Notes: a model not told the origin generated them from the letters alone. 64,000 nt of DNA from Serratia sp. UGAL515B_01 (GCF_033095805.1 NZ_CP109901.1:3407766-3471765), one strand, 5' to 3'. Positions 49,368-58,469 are shown, numbered from the stretch's first letter. A program made the numbers and translations.

Positions 49368-49781
49368 TTGAGCCAGGGGGCAGAAGTCGTTATTTGTTGT
49401 GAAGCCGATGAACAGTGGTCGTATGTCCGCTGTAAAGGCAATCAGCGCTGGCTGTTTTATGCCTATGACCGTATCCGAAAGCGCGTCATCGCCCACGTGT
49501 TTGGCCCGCGAAATGCACTGACACTCCAGCGTCTTCTGGTTTTGCTGGACCCGTTTAGCATTGCCTTCTACATGACCGATGCCTGGCCGGTATACCGGAC
49601 TTTATTGTCTTCAACCAGTCATGTTATCAGCAAGAAATACACGCGGCGGATTGAGCGACATAATCTGAACTTGCGGACCCATCTTAAGCGGCTTACCCGC
49701 AAGACCATTTGTTTCTCAAAGTCAGAAGAGATGCACGATAAGATCATCGGATGGTATCTGACAATCAACCACTACCACTAA
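49368..49781 (+). CDS. insB: insB of IS1 (catalytic part, apparently intact)
   Basis: 137 residues with the DDE-type domain of IS1: [28 protein letters not shown] and the glutamate-bearing [20 protein letters not shown] end. Normally translated only as an InsA-B' fusion through a -1 frameshift, so with broken insA it is probably silent. Confidence 0.85.
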   Translation: MSQGAEVVICCEADEQWSYVRCKGNQRWLFYAYDRIRKRVIAHVFGPRNALTLQRLLVLLDPFSIAFYMTDAWPVYRTLLSSTSHVISKKYTRRIERHNLNLRTHLKRLTRKTICFSKSEEMHDKIIGWYLTINHYH

Positions 49782-49810
49782 ATCTGCATCACGACCGCCG
49801 AGTTTTGTTA

Positions 49811-50128
49811 TTAATAAAGCCATCGTCCAGCCTTAGCGGAATCGATAAACATTTGTATGGTGAGCGAAGTTTTATCCTGATTAACCGGCTTTCTAAAGAA
49901 TAGGAAGGGGGTTTTCCAAGGAAAATAATTTGTAATAATAAAATCGGCAGGATTAACATTAAAATGTACAAAGTATTTTTCAATCATTTCCGCTACATCA
50001 TCTGCTTCATACAGCTCCTGCAAGGTAGAGTGGTCGTCAATATCAACCTTCTTTAGCAAAAGTGTTGTTATCAAAGGCAATTCGCTTTTTACAAACTCCC
50101 TTACAGCAGCATCAGTTACCTGATTCAC
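49811..50128 (-). CDS. DUF1493 family protein
   Basis: A 105-residue soluble protein. The layout matches DUF1493: an N-terminal helix (VTDAAVREFVKSELP), a central acidic stretch (DIDDHSTLQELYEADDVAEMIEKYFVHF) and NPADFIITNYFPW. The fold of this family is acyl-carrier-protein-like, without a recognisable phosphopantetheine serine here. Its start overlaps the stop of the STM2901-type gene by 4 bp. Found paired with STM2901-type proteins in Salmonella and relatives. Function unknown. Confidence 0.8.
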   Translation of the reverse strand: MNQVTDAAVREFVKSELPLITTLLLKKVDIDDHSTLQELYEADDVAEMIEKYFVHFNVNPADFIITNYFPWKTPFLFFRKPVNQDKTSLTIQMFIDSAKAGRWLY

Positions 50129-50601
50129 AAAATTTTATCCTCTGGTCGTGCGATTGTGTTGTAGTTTCTAAGAGTGCGGTAACCGATTGTTGAAACGTCA
50201 TTCGCAAGTATGACCCAACCTAGAACGGGAACAGCTCTTCCAACAAAGGCACCAAGATTATTAACCCACATAATCTTAATTCCTCTGAGGCTAAAAGATT
50301 TTCTAGTCAGTGTTGGTAATACCCGCGTTTTAAACTTATAGCTGATATGTTTGCGAAAAAATAGCGATGCATGTGACGTTCCCGGTGTGGCTGTGCTTGG
50401 TTTTCCAGGCACATCAATAATATTACTACCAAGAACAACGGCTGCAACGCCTATGATATCCTGTATTCCTAACTGCTTTTCAACTTCTTCAACGAACACC
50501 CAAAAGAGCAATTCTTGTGGCGTGAGGTTAGTTAATCCCTTATAGAAATACGTTCCGTTCAGTTCCTCTACCGTATCCATATGGTTCTCCTTATCGTGCA
50601 A
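50125..50601 (-). CDS. STM2901 family membrane-associated protein
   Basis: A 158-residue protein; start may be the MDTVEELNGTYFYKGL methionine 7 codons in. Conserved parts are FYKGLTNLTPQELLFWVFVEE, two hydrophobic segments (IIGVAAVVLGSNII and GAFVGRAVPVLGWVILANDVS) separated by a basic region, and the tail YNTIARPEDKIL. The glycine-rich hydrophobic hairpin recalls pore-forming or membrane-perturbing proteins, so an effector/immunity-like pair with DUF1493 is a hypothesis only. Confidence 0.78.
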   Translation of the reverse strand: MHDKENHMDTVEELNGTYFYKGLTNLTPQELLFWVFVEEVEKQLGIQDIIGVAAVVLGSNIIDVPGKPSTATPGTSHASLFFRKHISYKFKTRVLPTLTRKSFSLRGIKIMWVNNLGAFVGRAVPVLGWVILANDVSTIGYRTLRNYNTIARPEDKIL

Positions 50602-50829
50602 TTAACATTATCTTAGGTCAGGCTTAGTACAGCAGGTACATAGTATAGGCCTGTCCATAGGATTCAAGGCGGTGATTTCTTAGCAATCATGCTAGTTCTT
50701 AATACCAGCCACGCCCTTTATTTTTCTAAAGCTCATAGAAAAAAGTTTTTTACCCTGAAAACTGCCCTCAGTGTCAGCATAGTTGTCACCCCCCTTCTAA
50801 AAATGGATCCAGAGGGCGACGGAGTGACA

Positions 50830-51677
50830 AATAAAACGTATTTCTCCCGAACGTAAAGCCAGCGTGTTGGCAAAATTGCTGCCCCCTTACAACATGACTG
50901 TCGCGGCTGTTGCACAGATGGAAGGGATATCGGAAGCGACTCTCTATAATTGGCGCAATCAGGCTAAATCAGAGGGGAAACCGGTGCCCGGTGCAGAGAA
51001 AAACAGTGAACAGTGGCCCGCCGAAGCGCGGCTCGCCGTTATCGTGGAAACCGCCACGTTAAGTGAAACGGAAATCGCCGAATACTGCCGCAAAAAGGGG
51101 CTCTATCCCGCGCAGATAGCGCAATGGAAACAGGCTTTTTTGCAGGTTCCTTCTGGCGATGATAAAGCGGCTCTCAAGCAAAGCCAGAAAGAAAACAAAC
51201 AGTTGAAAAAGGAACTGTTGCGTAAAGAAAAGGCGCTGGCGGAGGCGGCGGCGATCCTGGTGTTAAGAAAAAAGCTCAGGGACTACTACGGGGAAACGGA
51301 CGAGGACGACTGACACCCAACGAGGAACGGCAGCAGTTTATCGCGTGGATAAATGAGGCCGTCACTGCCGGTGCCCGCCGAGCGGTGGCCTGCCGCGAAG
51401 TTGAGCTCAGTGTACGCACCTGGCAGCGCTGGCAAACGTCCCCGGAAGACCGAAGAACCACGGCGATACGCCCAGCGCCCGCCAATCGCCTGAGTGTGGA
51501 AGAAGAGCAGCAGATACGGGCTGTCTGCCATCAACCCGAGTATGCCAGCCTGCCGCCGTCACAAATCGTGCCACGTCTGGCGGATAAAGGAGTTTATCTG
51601 GCGAGTGAGTCGACCTTTTACCGGGTGCTGCGTCGTCATGGGGAAGTGCATCATCGTGGCCGTCGTCTCAAGTCCAG
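50830..51677 (+). pseudogene. IS3-type transposase, orfA frameshifted at its start and orfB 3'-truncated
   Basis: OrfA is open from about 50850 to 51313 (SVLAKLLPPYNMTVAAVAQM, then a leucine-zipper helix, ending GETDEDD). Its true N-terminus at GTGACAAATAAAACG is out of frame, as if one A were lost. OrfB follows in a shifted frame (TPNEERQQFIAWINEAVTAG) with the HTH_21 region (SESTFYRVLRRHGEVHHRG), then stops at the junction with DUF943 sequence, so the whole DDE domain is missing. Confidence 0.8.
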
Positions 51678-51857
51678 CCACCAGTTTATTTTCCCTTGAT
51701 CGGTAATGGGAAAGTTTTTGACCAAAACTGAACTAAAATTCTCATCCTGATGGACGGCGACAATTTCAATAGGGCGATTTAACAACCATAGCATATAGCT
51801 GAGGATGGCGATGATGGGCAACAATATGCCGATGTATAGTTTATTTTTTACTATCAT
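51677..51857 (-). pseudogene. DUF943 family protein, truncated by the IS3-type element
   Basis: MIVKNKLYIGILLPIIAILS is the N-terminal signal/anchor, then NRPIEIVAVHQDENFSSVLV and KNFPITDQGKINWWL, which is typical DUF943 N-terminal sequence of about 60 residues. The remaining 90 or so residues are replaced by transposase DNA. It overlaps the DUF3289 gene end by about 17 bp. Confidence 0.75.
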
Positions 51858-52709
51858 GGCGACTACCTTCAATTTCAATCGTTGTTTCAATGTTAGTCAT
51901 GAAGGGCTTATAGCAAAACTGATTGAATCGCTGGAGTACAAACCAGAGTCGGAATATACTAAACTTTTTAAACTTCATAATATCTTTATTATCTAGGCCA
52001 AAATGGTCCTGAACATTATACCGAATAACCGCACGGTAGCGATCATTATTAATCTGTAATGAAGTTATCGTGATATGAGCTGCATATATATCATGAACCG
52101 TAATACCTAATCCATTAATGCGATCCTGTAATCGGTCAAATTTTGGCAATCTACCGAAAGAAATAGCCTTTCTGATATCCCCTTCTTTTTCTTCTGGATA
52201 TAACTTGTTTTTCCAATCAATATTGTCTATTAACACCTTCTTTATTCTTAATAATGAACTATTTTCTGAGGTGTCATCAAGGATCTGCTCTTTCAATGCT
52301 GTATTTAATATCATATCCCTAAACGGTGTACCATTACCGCTTTGCGTATGATCGATCATCTTGCCAATCACTTTCTATACGGGCCATAAAAAGAGAAGGT
52401 CTGCGATTCGTTGCGAAACTCATCAAAGAGGATTTTGGCACATTCATGCCGTGTTATCTTCTTGCTTTCCAACTTCATACCAGCCAGATACCCATAAGGC
52501 ATTGATTGCATCTGTCCGAACAACGTTAGTGTGTATGGGTCTGCTTTGCTTGACACATGACTCAGCTTAAAAGCAGTTTTCAACTGTGTCGCGCTGAGGT
52601 CACCACAGCGCATGTCATCAGCAGCGTAATCATCCATACGCTTTTGAGTTCTGAATACCGTGCAAGGGAAGCGTAAAGCCTGTGAGGTCGGTTGGGATGT
52701 TTCTGACAC
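51841..52709 (-). pseudogene. DUF3289 family protein (YPO3983-like), split by a frameshift
   Basis: Two frames join into one family member. The N-terminal part, from GTG 52709 with AAGGAA upstream, includes FPCTVFRTQKRMDDYAADDM and FYGPYR. The second, from about 52371, includes IGKMIDHTQSGNGTPFRDMI, LPKFDRLQDRINGLGITVHD, IRYNVQDHFGLDNKDI and FRLWFVLQRFNQFCYKPFMT. The break is at 52370-52378, inside GPYR-(AL)IGKM. DUF3289 genes in Yersinia and Serratia often precede DUF943 genes, as here. Molecular role unknown. Confidence 0.8.
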
Positions 52710-53232
52710 AGTACATTCCTTTTACATTATTGACGGCTTCTAATTTCTCCCATTCAGGCCAAAAGCTTACGCTATGTATGACGGGTGAATAACTGGAAGA
52801 ATCCTCTATCAGATTGAATATATTAGGTAATTAAAGTTTAAAAAAGCGAAAAACATGCCGATGCAACTTAAAGCCTGCCGAGTATATACCGCAATACACC
52901 CAGTGCAAGAAAGACACGATATTCATGTTAAACTCTTGATCTTTTTCGGTCTCAGCAACGCTTACGTGAAACTCGGGAGCGCGGCCTCGTCTCCAGGAAA
53001 CCTGGACGGTTGATTATATGATATAATCAACGCTCAACGAGTCCCTTCGCGGGCAGGCAAAAGCCCTTCCGAAACTTGATGGTAATGCGAGCCGCCCTTA
53101 GAATGTAAAGATTTAGTTAATAACGTTATCTCGCTAAACGATCACCATGACGTGGTGTCTGAGTATTGTACCGCTATCGAGTCACTTCTTTATGCGCTAC
53201 AGGCTTATACCCCACATTGCATAAGAGTTAAT
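52710..53232. other. Structured gap between DUF3289 and lpxP
   Basis: 520 bp. On the minus strand a small open frame of 31 codons (52831-52926, hydrophobic then basic) and part of an older coding frame reading SFWPEWEKLEAVNNVKG (about 52700-52800) are visible. At 53012-53032 a perfect AT palindrome TTGATTATAT-G-ATATAATCAA lies beside TCCAGGAAACCTGGA. No RNA family recognised. Confidence 0.4.
53012..53032. promoter_or_regulatory. AT-rich perfect palindrome upstream of lpxP
   Basis: Ten-base arms TTGATTATAT and ATATAATCAA around a single G. It is about 200 bp upstream of the lpxP start. Could be an operator, or part of an RNA hairpin with the neighbouring TCCAGG/CCTGGA stem. Confidence 0.4.
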
Positions 53233-54153
53233 ATGACGCGTCCGCAAAGTTTTCATCGTTCTTTACTGCACCCCCGCTATTGGTTGACCTGGTTCGGTCT
53301 TACGGTTTTATTCCTGCTGGTTCAACTCCCTTATCCTGTGCTTTACAGGCTAGGGGGATGGATGGGGCGTACTTCAATGCGTTTCTTGAAACGCCGTGTA
53401 TCGATCGCTCGCCGTAATCTCGAATTATGCTTTCCAGATATGGATACAGCACAGCGTGAGAGCAAAATTATCGGAAACTTCGAATCCCTCGGAATGGGAT
53501 TGCTAGAAACCGGTATGGCCTGGTTCTGGTCAGACAAACGCGTCAAACGCTGGTTCAACGTGTCCGGTATTAACCATTTGAACCTGGCGCAGAAAAATGG
53601 CCGCGGCGTATTAGTGATTGGCGTGCATTTTATGTCGTTAGAGCTGGGTGGTCGAGCTATGGGATTGTGCCAACCCATGATGGCGATGTATCGCCCACAT
53701 AATAACAAAGCGATGGAGTGGGCCCAGACCAAAGGCCGTATGCGCTCAAATAAGGCTATGCTTGATCGCAAAGACCTGCGGGGCATGGTGCAAGCACTAA
53801 AACGCGGAGAGGCCGTATGGTTCGCCCCAGATCAGGATTACGGCCCTCGCGGCAGCGTATTTGCGCCGCTGTTTGCTGTCGATCAGGCCGCAACTACCAG
53901 CGGTACCTTTATGCTGGCCCGTATGGCAAAACCGGCTCTGGTGCCGGTGGTACTGATTCGTCGCCCGAAAGGCTTAGGCTACGACCTGCTGATCCAACCA
54001 CCGTTGGAAGACTATCCAATCGATAATGAAGTCGCAGCAGCTGCTTATATGAATAAAGTTATAGAGAAAGAGATTATGCGTGCACCGGAACAATATCTGT
54101 GGTTACACCGACGTTTCAAAACGCGACCGGAAGGTTCACCTTCACTCTATTAA
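53233..54153 (+). CDS. lpxP: Lipid A late acyltransferase, LpxP-like
   Basis: A 306-residue inner-membrane acyltransferase from ATG 53233 (MTRPQSFHRSLLHPRYWLTW). The HX4E catalytic motif is in GVHFMSLELGGRAMG and the second block is PDQDYGPRGSVF. The stretch GVHFMSLELGGRAMGLCQPM matches LpxP (palmitoleoyl, cold-induced) better than LpxL, while a few parts such as SNKAMLDRKDLRGM look like LpxL. Acylates Kdo2-lipid IVA. Confidence 0.88.
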   Translation: MTRPQSFHRSLLHPRYWLTWFGLTVLFLLVQLPYPVLYRLGGWMGRTSMRFLKRRVSIARRNLELCFPDMDTAQRESKIIGNFESLGMGLLETGMAWFWSDKRVKRWFNVSGINHLNLAQKNGRGVLVIGVHFMSLELGGRAMGLCQPMMAMYRPHNNKAMEWAQTKGRMRSNKAMLDRKDLRGMVQALKRGEAVWFAPDQDYGPRGSVFAPLFAVDQAATTSGTFMLARMAKPALVPVVLIRRPKGLGYDLLIQPPLEDYPIDNEVAAAAYMNKVIEKEIMRAPEQYLWLHRRFKTRPEGSPSLY

Positions 54154-54205
54154 ATAATGAGACTCAATCAGCAAGCAGTGCAAGCCACGAAAGATTTCGA
54201 GTCAC

Positions 54206-54323
54206 CCAACTGCAATTTGAGAAGCTTCATACTCTGTAGGCCCCCCCAAAAAGCCCATCGCCTGTGTTTTGCCGGGCTTGATGTCGGCTTTTGGGCCTAC
54301 GACAGTTAAGGAGTACAGCTTAG
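54206..54323 (+). mobile_element. MITE family 1, right-end fragment
   Basis: Ends GACAGTTAAGGAGTACAGC-TTAG, the family terminus, and contains the GCCGGGCTTGATGTCGGCTTTTGGGCC module. It lies between lpxP and the lrgB remnant. Confidence 0.6.
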
Positions 54324-54341
54324 CCTTAGCCCCCAGTTTCA

Positions 54342-54536
54342 TTACCACATTAATCGGCTTATCAGTGGCGCACCGATCACCGTGATTACTCCCGCCAGCA
54401 TCATCGCCAGGCTGGAAAACACGCCCACCTGCTGGGCAAAATCTCGTCGGCTCTGGCGGTCCCGGCTCCGTGGCAAGAAGCGCCAAATCGGGCTCCTTTC
54501 GCCAGGCCGTTGCGCACTGAGGATAAAATTATACAT
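54342..54536 (-). pseudogene. LrgB/CidB-type protein, large internal deletion
   Basis: Only 64 codons are left of about 230. It keeps the start MYNFILSAQ and the end FSSLAMMLAGVITVIGAPLI, the usual LrgB/YohK C-terminal helix. All the middle membrane segments are lost. It overlaps the end of the lrgA remnant, as in intact lrgAB operons. Confidence 0.7.
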
Positions 54537-54834
54537 CTCGCTGTTTCCGCCGTTGCAACCAGACTTCAAAACGGTAAACACGGCCAACCACCAAGCTGGT
54601 AACACCCAACGTCAGCATAGTACTGATAGCAATCACCAGAAAAATCCTCCAGCTCTCCACCATCAGCATTCCGACAATATTGGCGGGTAAAGGCAGATGA
54701 AATTGCTTGACCAGTTGATCGGCAGCCAGGTATAGCAAGGCATATAGCACAACCTGAATCGGCACCTGGAGGCGAGTCAGGAAAGCAGAAGCAGCACGGC
54801 GAAACGCCAGAAACATGAAGTTAACCTCAGCCAA
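54529..54834 (-). pseudogene. LrgA/CidA-type holin-like protein, internal deletion
   Basis: A 101-codon open frame that joins LQVPIQVVLYALLYLAADQL and LPLPANIVGMLM directly to VESWRIFLVIAISTMLTLGV. An intact member has about 130 residues with another helix pair between these segments. The frame is preserved, so a short protein could still be made, but holin-like function is doubtful. Confidence 0.72.
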
Positions 54835-54847
54835 AAGTCATCACTAT

Positions 54848-54944
54848 TAGGTTGTATCCTTTAACTTCCCGTGGAACCGCAACAGCCACTTCAGGCTGGA
54901 GCCTATGGTTACGTTGTTCGCGTGCAATTGAAGGACACAACCTA
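54848..54944. mobile_element. MITE family 1, 97-bp internally deleted derivative
   Basis: Starts TAGGTTGTATCCTTTAACTTCCCGTGG and ends CGCGTGCAATTGAAGGACAC-AACCTA. Both ends are kept and paired but most of the interior is missing. Confidence 0.7.
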
Positions 54945-54969
54945 GATGACTAAAAGGAGCCAAGGCACC

Positions 54970-56619
54970 CTAACCTTCTCGTTCGACTAACAAAGCCTCC
55001 ATCAGATCGAGATCCGTTAGCAGCTTTTGCAATGTTTCATTGCTGATTTTCTGTGTGGCACGCAGATGATAAAGCTCACCGCGTTCAGCTCGTAATGCTG
55101 TCAGGCGAAAACGCCGCTCCAGATTTTCCAGTATCAACGTATTCTCAATATCATCTTTGCTAGTGATACGCCGTCTGAGCGTACCAACTACACGTGAACT
55201 GATCTCTTTAAGCACCTGCGGATCGAAGTTTTCCTCCGTATCAGCAAGCAAGCGCTCTTCCATTTTGTTGATACTTTGGATCCCTACTTCCGCAGCCATA
55301 GCTATCGCCATACGCTCTTCTTTTTTGCTGGTGCTTTTATCAACGACATGCACTCCGCGCAGCAGTGCAGGCAAGACCAATACGCCGACAATCAGCGACA
55401 GCAGGATAACCCCGGTGGCAATAAACACCAGTTGGTAACGCGCCGGGAAAGCAGTACCGTCACTCAGTAGCAACGGAATGGAGAGCACACCCGCCAGAGT
55501 TATCGCCCCGCGGACTCCCGCAAAAGAGGCCACCCACAGTTCACGGGTACTGTAATCGCCAAACAGCAACGGGCGTTTTTTCATAAAACGTTTGCTGGCG
55601 TTTTTCATCAACCACAGCCAGGTAAAACGCAACGCCAGCAATGCGGTATAGATAATCGCTACGTCAGTGAACAGATACCAGGTTTCGATGGTTGGATCTA
55701 ACTCAGCTTGGAGGATGGAGGTTTCCAAAATCCCCGGGAGCTGAAGCCCCAACATGATGAAGACCATGCCGTTGAACACAAACTCCAACATGGCCCAAAC
55801 GCTGTTGGCCCGCAAACGCATAGTCAGCGGTGCATTGCGGATCACCCCAGACTGGCTGATAGTCATCCCCGCGGCTACTGCAGCCAAAATACCGGAAACA
55901 CCAATATGTTCAGCGATCAAATAGGAGGCAAAGGGCAACAACAGCAGGAATACAATCTGCGTTGCCGGATCGTCACCACTCCAACGGCTCATAACGCGCA
56001 GGCACTTACTGTACGTCCAGGTCACCGCAACGCCGGCCAACAGACCGCCAATCGCCACTTTCAAAAATTCCAGAGTGGCGCCACCAACGGTAAATATCAT
56101 CGTCCCCATTGCTACCGCGATGGCAAACTTTAGCGAAACCAGACCGGAAGCATCGTTCATCAATGCCTCCCCTTCTAGTACGCCCATAATCGATTTAGGA
56201 ATGCGCCCTTTGCCAACGATACCACCCAACGCAACAGCATCGGTTGGCGACAATACCGCCGCCAGAGCAAACGCAGCTACCAGAGGTATCCCCGGCACCA
56301 TCAGGTAAATGAGATAACCGACACCCACAACGGTGAGCAACACCAGCACCAATGCTAACCCAAGAATTTCGCGCCCGTGGTGCAGGAATTCGCGCGTAGG
56401 GGTTTTCCATCCATCGGCAAACAATAACGGTGGTATAAACAATACGAGGAACAGTTCAGGATCAAAATCAACATGCAGCCCAAAATGCGGCCAGGCGAGC
56501 AAAGCCCCGATAACTATCTGTATTAACGGCAATGGTATCTGAAACGGTAATATGCGTGTTATCACCCCAGAAAGGGAGACCACCAAAATCAGAATGAGGA
56601 TTGTAAAAAAGATTTCCAT
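54970..56619 (-). CDS. CPA1-type Na+/H+ antiporter YjcE
   Basis: A 549-residue antiporter with about twelve membrane segments in residues 1-410. The exchanger core ALSPTDAVALGGIVGKGRIP and EGEALMNDASGLVSLKFAIA (conserved ND pair) are intact. The C-terminal cytoplasmic helices (LLADTEENFDPQVLKEIS onward) resemble E. coli YjcE. Probably exchanges Na+ or K+ for protons. Candidate name yjcE. Confidence 0.92.
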   Translation of the reverse strand: MEIFFTILILILVVSLSGVITRILPFQIPLPLIQIVIGALLAWPHFGLHVDFDPELFLVLFIPPLLFADGWKTPTREFLHHGREILGLALVLVLLTVVGVGYLIYLMVPGIPLVAAFALAAVLSPTDAVALGGIVGKGRIPKSIMGVLEGEALMNDASGLVSLKFAIAVAMGTMIFTVGGATLEFLKVAIGGLLAGVAVTWTYSKCLRVMSRWSGDDPATQIVFLLLLPFASYLIAEHIGVSGILAAVAAGMTISQSGVIRNAPLTMRLRANSVWAMLEFVFNGMVFIMLGLQLPGILETSILQAELDPTIETWYLFTDVAIIYTALLALRFTWLWLMKNASKRFMKKRPLLFGDYSTRELWVASFAGVRGAITLAGVLSIPLLLSDGTAFPARYQLVFIATGVILLSLIVGVLVLPALLRGVHVVDKSTSKKEERMAIAMAAEVGIQSINKMEERLLADTEENFDPQVLKEISSRVVGTLRRRITSKDDIENTLILENLERRFRLTALRAERGELYHLRATQKISNETLQKLLTDLDLMEALLVEREG

Positions 56620-56734
56620 GCTTTCCTTAGACTCTACGGTTCAGAACATCAAAGCTCGCTGACAAAGTTAACGTCCAATAGTAAATCACTTTTTTCGTGG
56701 GATTAAAGCTTGTTTTACCTTATACCCTCTCTCT

Positions 56735-56830
56735 TATTACACGTGAGTGCCGTTGGTGGCTATTTAAGCGCAGGGCAAAACGTAAGCCACGCGGTAAAGT
56801 TTGCCAAATCAGCGGTGAACAACGCCAGAA
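56735..56830 (-). mobile_element. MITE family 1 fragment
   Basis: CACGTGAGTGCCGTTGGTGGC and CAAATCAGCGGTGAACAACGCC match the end half of the family in reverse orientation. It lies in the gap between yjcE and ghxP. Confidence 0.5.
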
Positions 56831-56919
56831 TAGGTTCAAATAGTCAGTAAAATTAAACTGATGGAAGAGGCACTTAATAATATAGGGCAAGAAGAAGAGG
56901 TAAAATTTGAGATAAGAAT

Positions 56920-56942
56920 CGGGGCGCTACGCCAGCGCCCCG
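56920..56942 (-). terminator. ghxP terminator
   Basis: CGGGGCGCT and AGCGCCCCG form a 9-bp GC stem 15 bp after the ghxP stop; the T-run on the minus strand is short (GATTCTTATC). Confidence 0.6.
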
Positions 56943-56956
56943 ACATTGCTGATGAG

Positions 56957-58318
56957 TTAGATCGCCCAGCCACCAGCATAGAACGTAACCAGCGCAGCAG
57001 CAATCAACACCGTACCAATGTTCAGCTTACGCCATTCACCAGAGAATACGCGGCCAATCACCAGAGAGCTGAAACCCAACATAATCCCGGTAACGATGTT
57101 GCATGTCAGAACGATAAACACAGCGCATAGTAACCCGGCCATGGCATCAACGAAGTCGTTGAAGTCCAATTTAGTCACGTTGCTTAACATCAACAAGCCA
57201 ACGTACATTAAGGCAGGCGCCGTCGCGTACACCGGTACCAAATAGGAAAGTGGTGACAAGAACAGGATCAGCAGGAACAAAATCCCCACCACCGTGGCAG
57301 TCAGACCTGTTTTCCCACCAGCCGCCGTACCTGCGGCAGATTCGATATAAACCGCCGCTGGTGCTGCTCCCACCAAACCAGAGAAGATGCTGCTCAAAGA
57401 GTCTGAAGTCAGCGCTTTACCGCCGTTGACGATCTGGCCATTTTTATCCAGCAGATTTGCCTGCCCCGCCACCGCACGAATAGTACCCGTGGCGTCGAAC
57501 ACCGCTGTCATCACCAATGCTAACACGCTTGGCAGCACCACTGGCTGCAAGGCCCCCATAATATCCAGACTGAATATTAATGAGTTACCGTCTGGTCCTG
57601 CCAAACTCGGCATGGCAAATAGGCCTTGGTATTTCACCGTTGGATCAAAAATAAGGCCAATGATGGAAATAGCGATAATCACCAATAGTATTCCGCCCGG
57701 TACGCGCAATTTTTCCAGGCCAAAGATTACCGCTAGCCCAAACAATGTCATTACGACAGGGAATGAAGTGAATGCTCCTAGCGCAACCGGCAAGCCATCC
57801 AGCGGGTTTTTCACTACCAAGCCAACCCCGTTTGCAGCAATCAGTAACAAGAAAAGGCCAATGCCAATACCTGTACCGTGCGCCACCCCCATAGGCAGGT
57901 TACGTAGGATCCAGGAGCGGATGCCAGTCACCGAAATAATGGTGAACAGCACTCCCATCAAAAATACTGCCCCCAGCGCCACAGGAATACTGATTTGCTG
58001 GCCCAGTACCAAGCTAAAGGCGGTAAACGCTGTCAGTGAAATAGCACAACCTATCGCCATTGGCAGGTTGGCCCACAAGCCCATCAGCAACGATCCCAAA
58101 CCGGCAACCAGGCAGGTGGCAACAAACACCGCGGTTGGAGGAAAACCGGCTTTGCCTAGCATGCTTGGGACGACGATCACCGAATAGACCATCGCCAGGA
58201 AGGTAGTTAACCCTGCAACCACTTCCTGACGCACATTAGTACCCCGTGCTGAAAGTTGAAAATACCCATCAAGCCCGCCCTTTGGTGTGAAGGCATTATC
58301 CGCTTGAGATTTCGACAT
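56957..58318 (-). CDS. ghxP: Guanine/hypoxanthine permease GhxP (YjcD)
   Basis: A 453-residue NCS2/AzgA purine permease; start [20 protein letters not shown] at 58318, seven codons inside the longest frame. Family motifs include [20 protein letters not shown], the loop [30 protein letters not shown] and [15 protein letters not shown]. Imports guanine and hypoxanthine with protons. A PurR-like box precedes it. Confidence 0.95.
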   Translation of the reverse strand: MSKSQADNAFTPKGGLDGYFQLSARGTNVRQEVVAGLTTFLAMVYSVIVVPSMLGKAGFPPTAVFVATCLVAGLGSLLMGLWANLPMAIGCAISLTAFTAFSLVLGQQISIPVALGAVFLMGVLFTIISVTGIRSWILRNLPMGVAHGTGIGIGLFLLLIAANGVGLVVKNPLDGLPVALGAFTSFPVVMTLFGLAVIFGLEKLRVPGGILLVIIAISIIGLIFDPTVKYQGLFAMPSLAGPDGNSLIFSLDIMGALQPVVLPSVLALVMTAVFDATGTIRAVAGQANLLDKNGQIVNGGKALTSDSLSSIFSGLVGAAPAAVYIESAAGTAAGGKTGLTATVVGILFLLILFLSPLSYLVPVYATAPALMYVGLLMLSNVTKLDFNDFVDAMAGLLCAVFIVLTCNIVTGIMLGFSSLVIGRVFSGEWRKLNIGTVLIAAALVTFYAGGWAI

Positions 58319-58457
58319 GTTGCTGTCCCCTGTTTTCATTGCCAGCCCCTAGGAAGAGGCCTGTTATTCTGCTTACGCATGCTCATTACGAAACCGTTTC
58401 CATCACGTTCACTTCCATACCTTTCAGTAACACGGCCAAATGACGCCATATAATATG

Positions 58458-58469
58458 GCAAACGTTTAA
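58458..58469 (-). promoter_or_regulatory. PurR-type operator upstream of ghxP
   Basis: GCAAACGTTTAA, matching the core of the PurR consensus (GCAAACGTTTNC). On the minus strand it sits just upstream of the likely -10 ATATTATAT, about 140 bp before the gene. Repression by PurR with hypoxanthine or guanine would suit a purine permease. Confidence 0.55.

Larger units (their letters stand above)
49041..49797 (+). mobile_element. IS1 family element, insA broken, insB intact
   Basis: 757 bp bounded by 22-bp inverted repeats with two mismatches (GGTCGTGACTCAGATTTAG at the left, and the reverse of CTAAATCTGCATCACGACC at the right). I see no target-site duplication, which points to an old or rearranged insertion. 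Canonical IS1 is about 768 bp, consistent with a small deletion. Confidence 0.85.
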
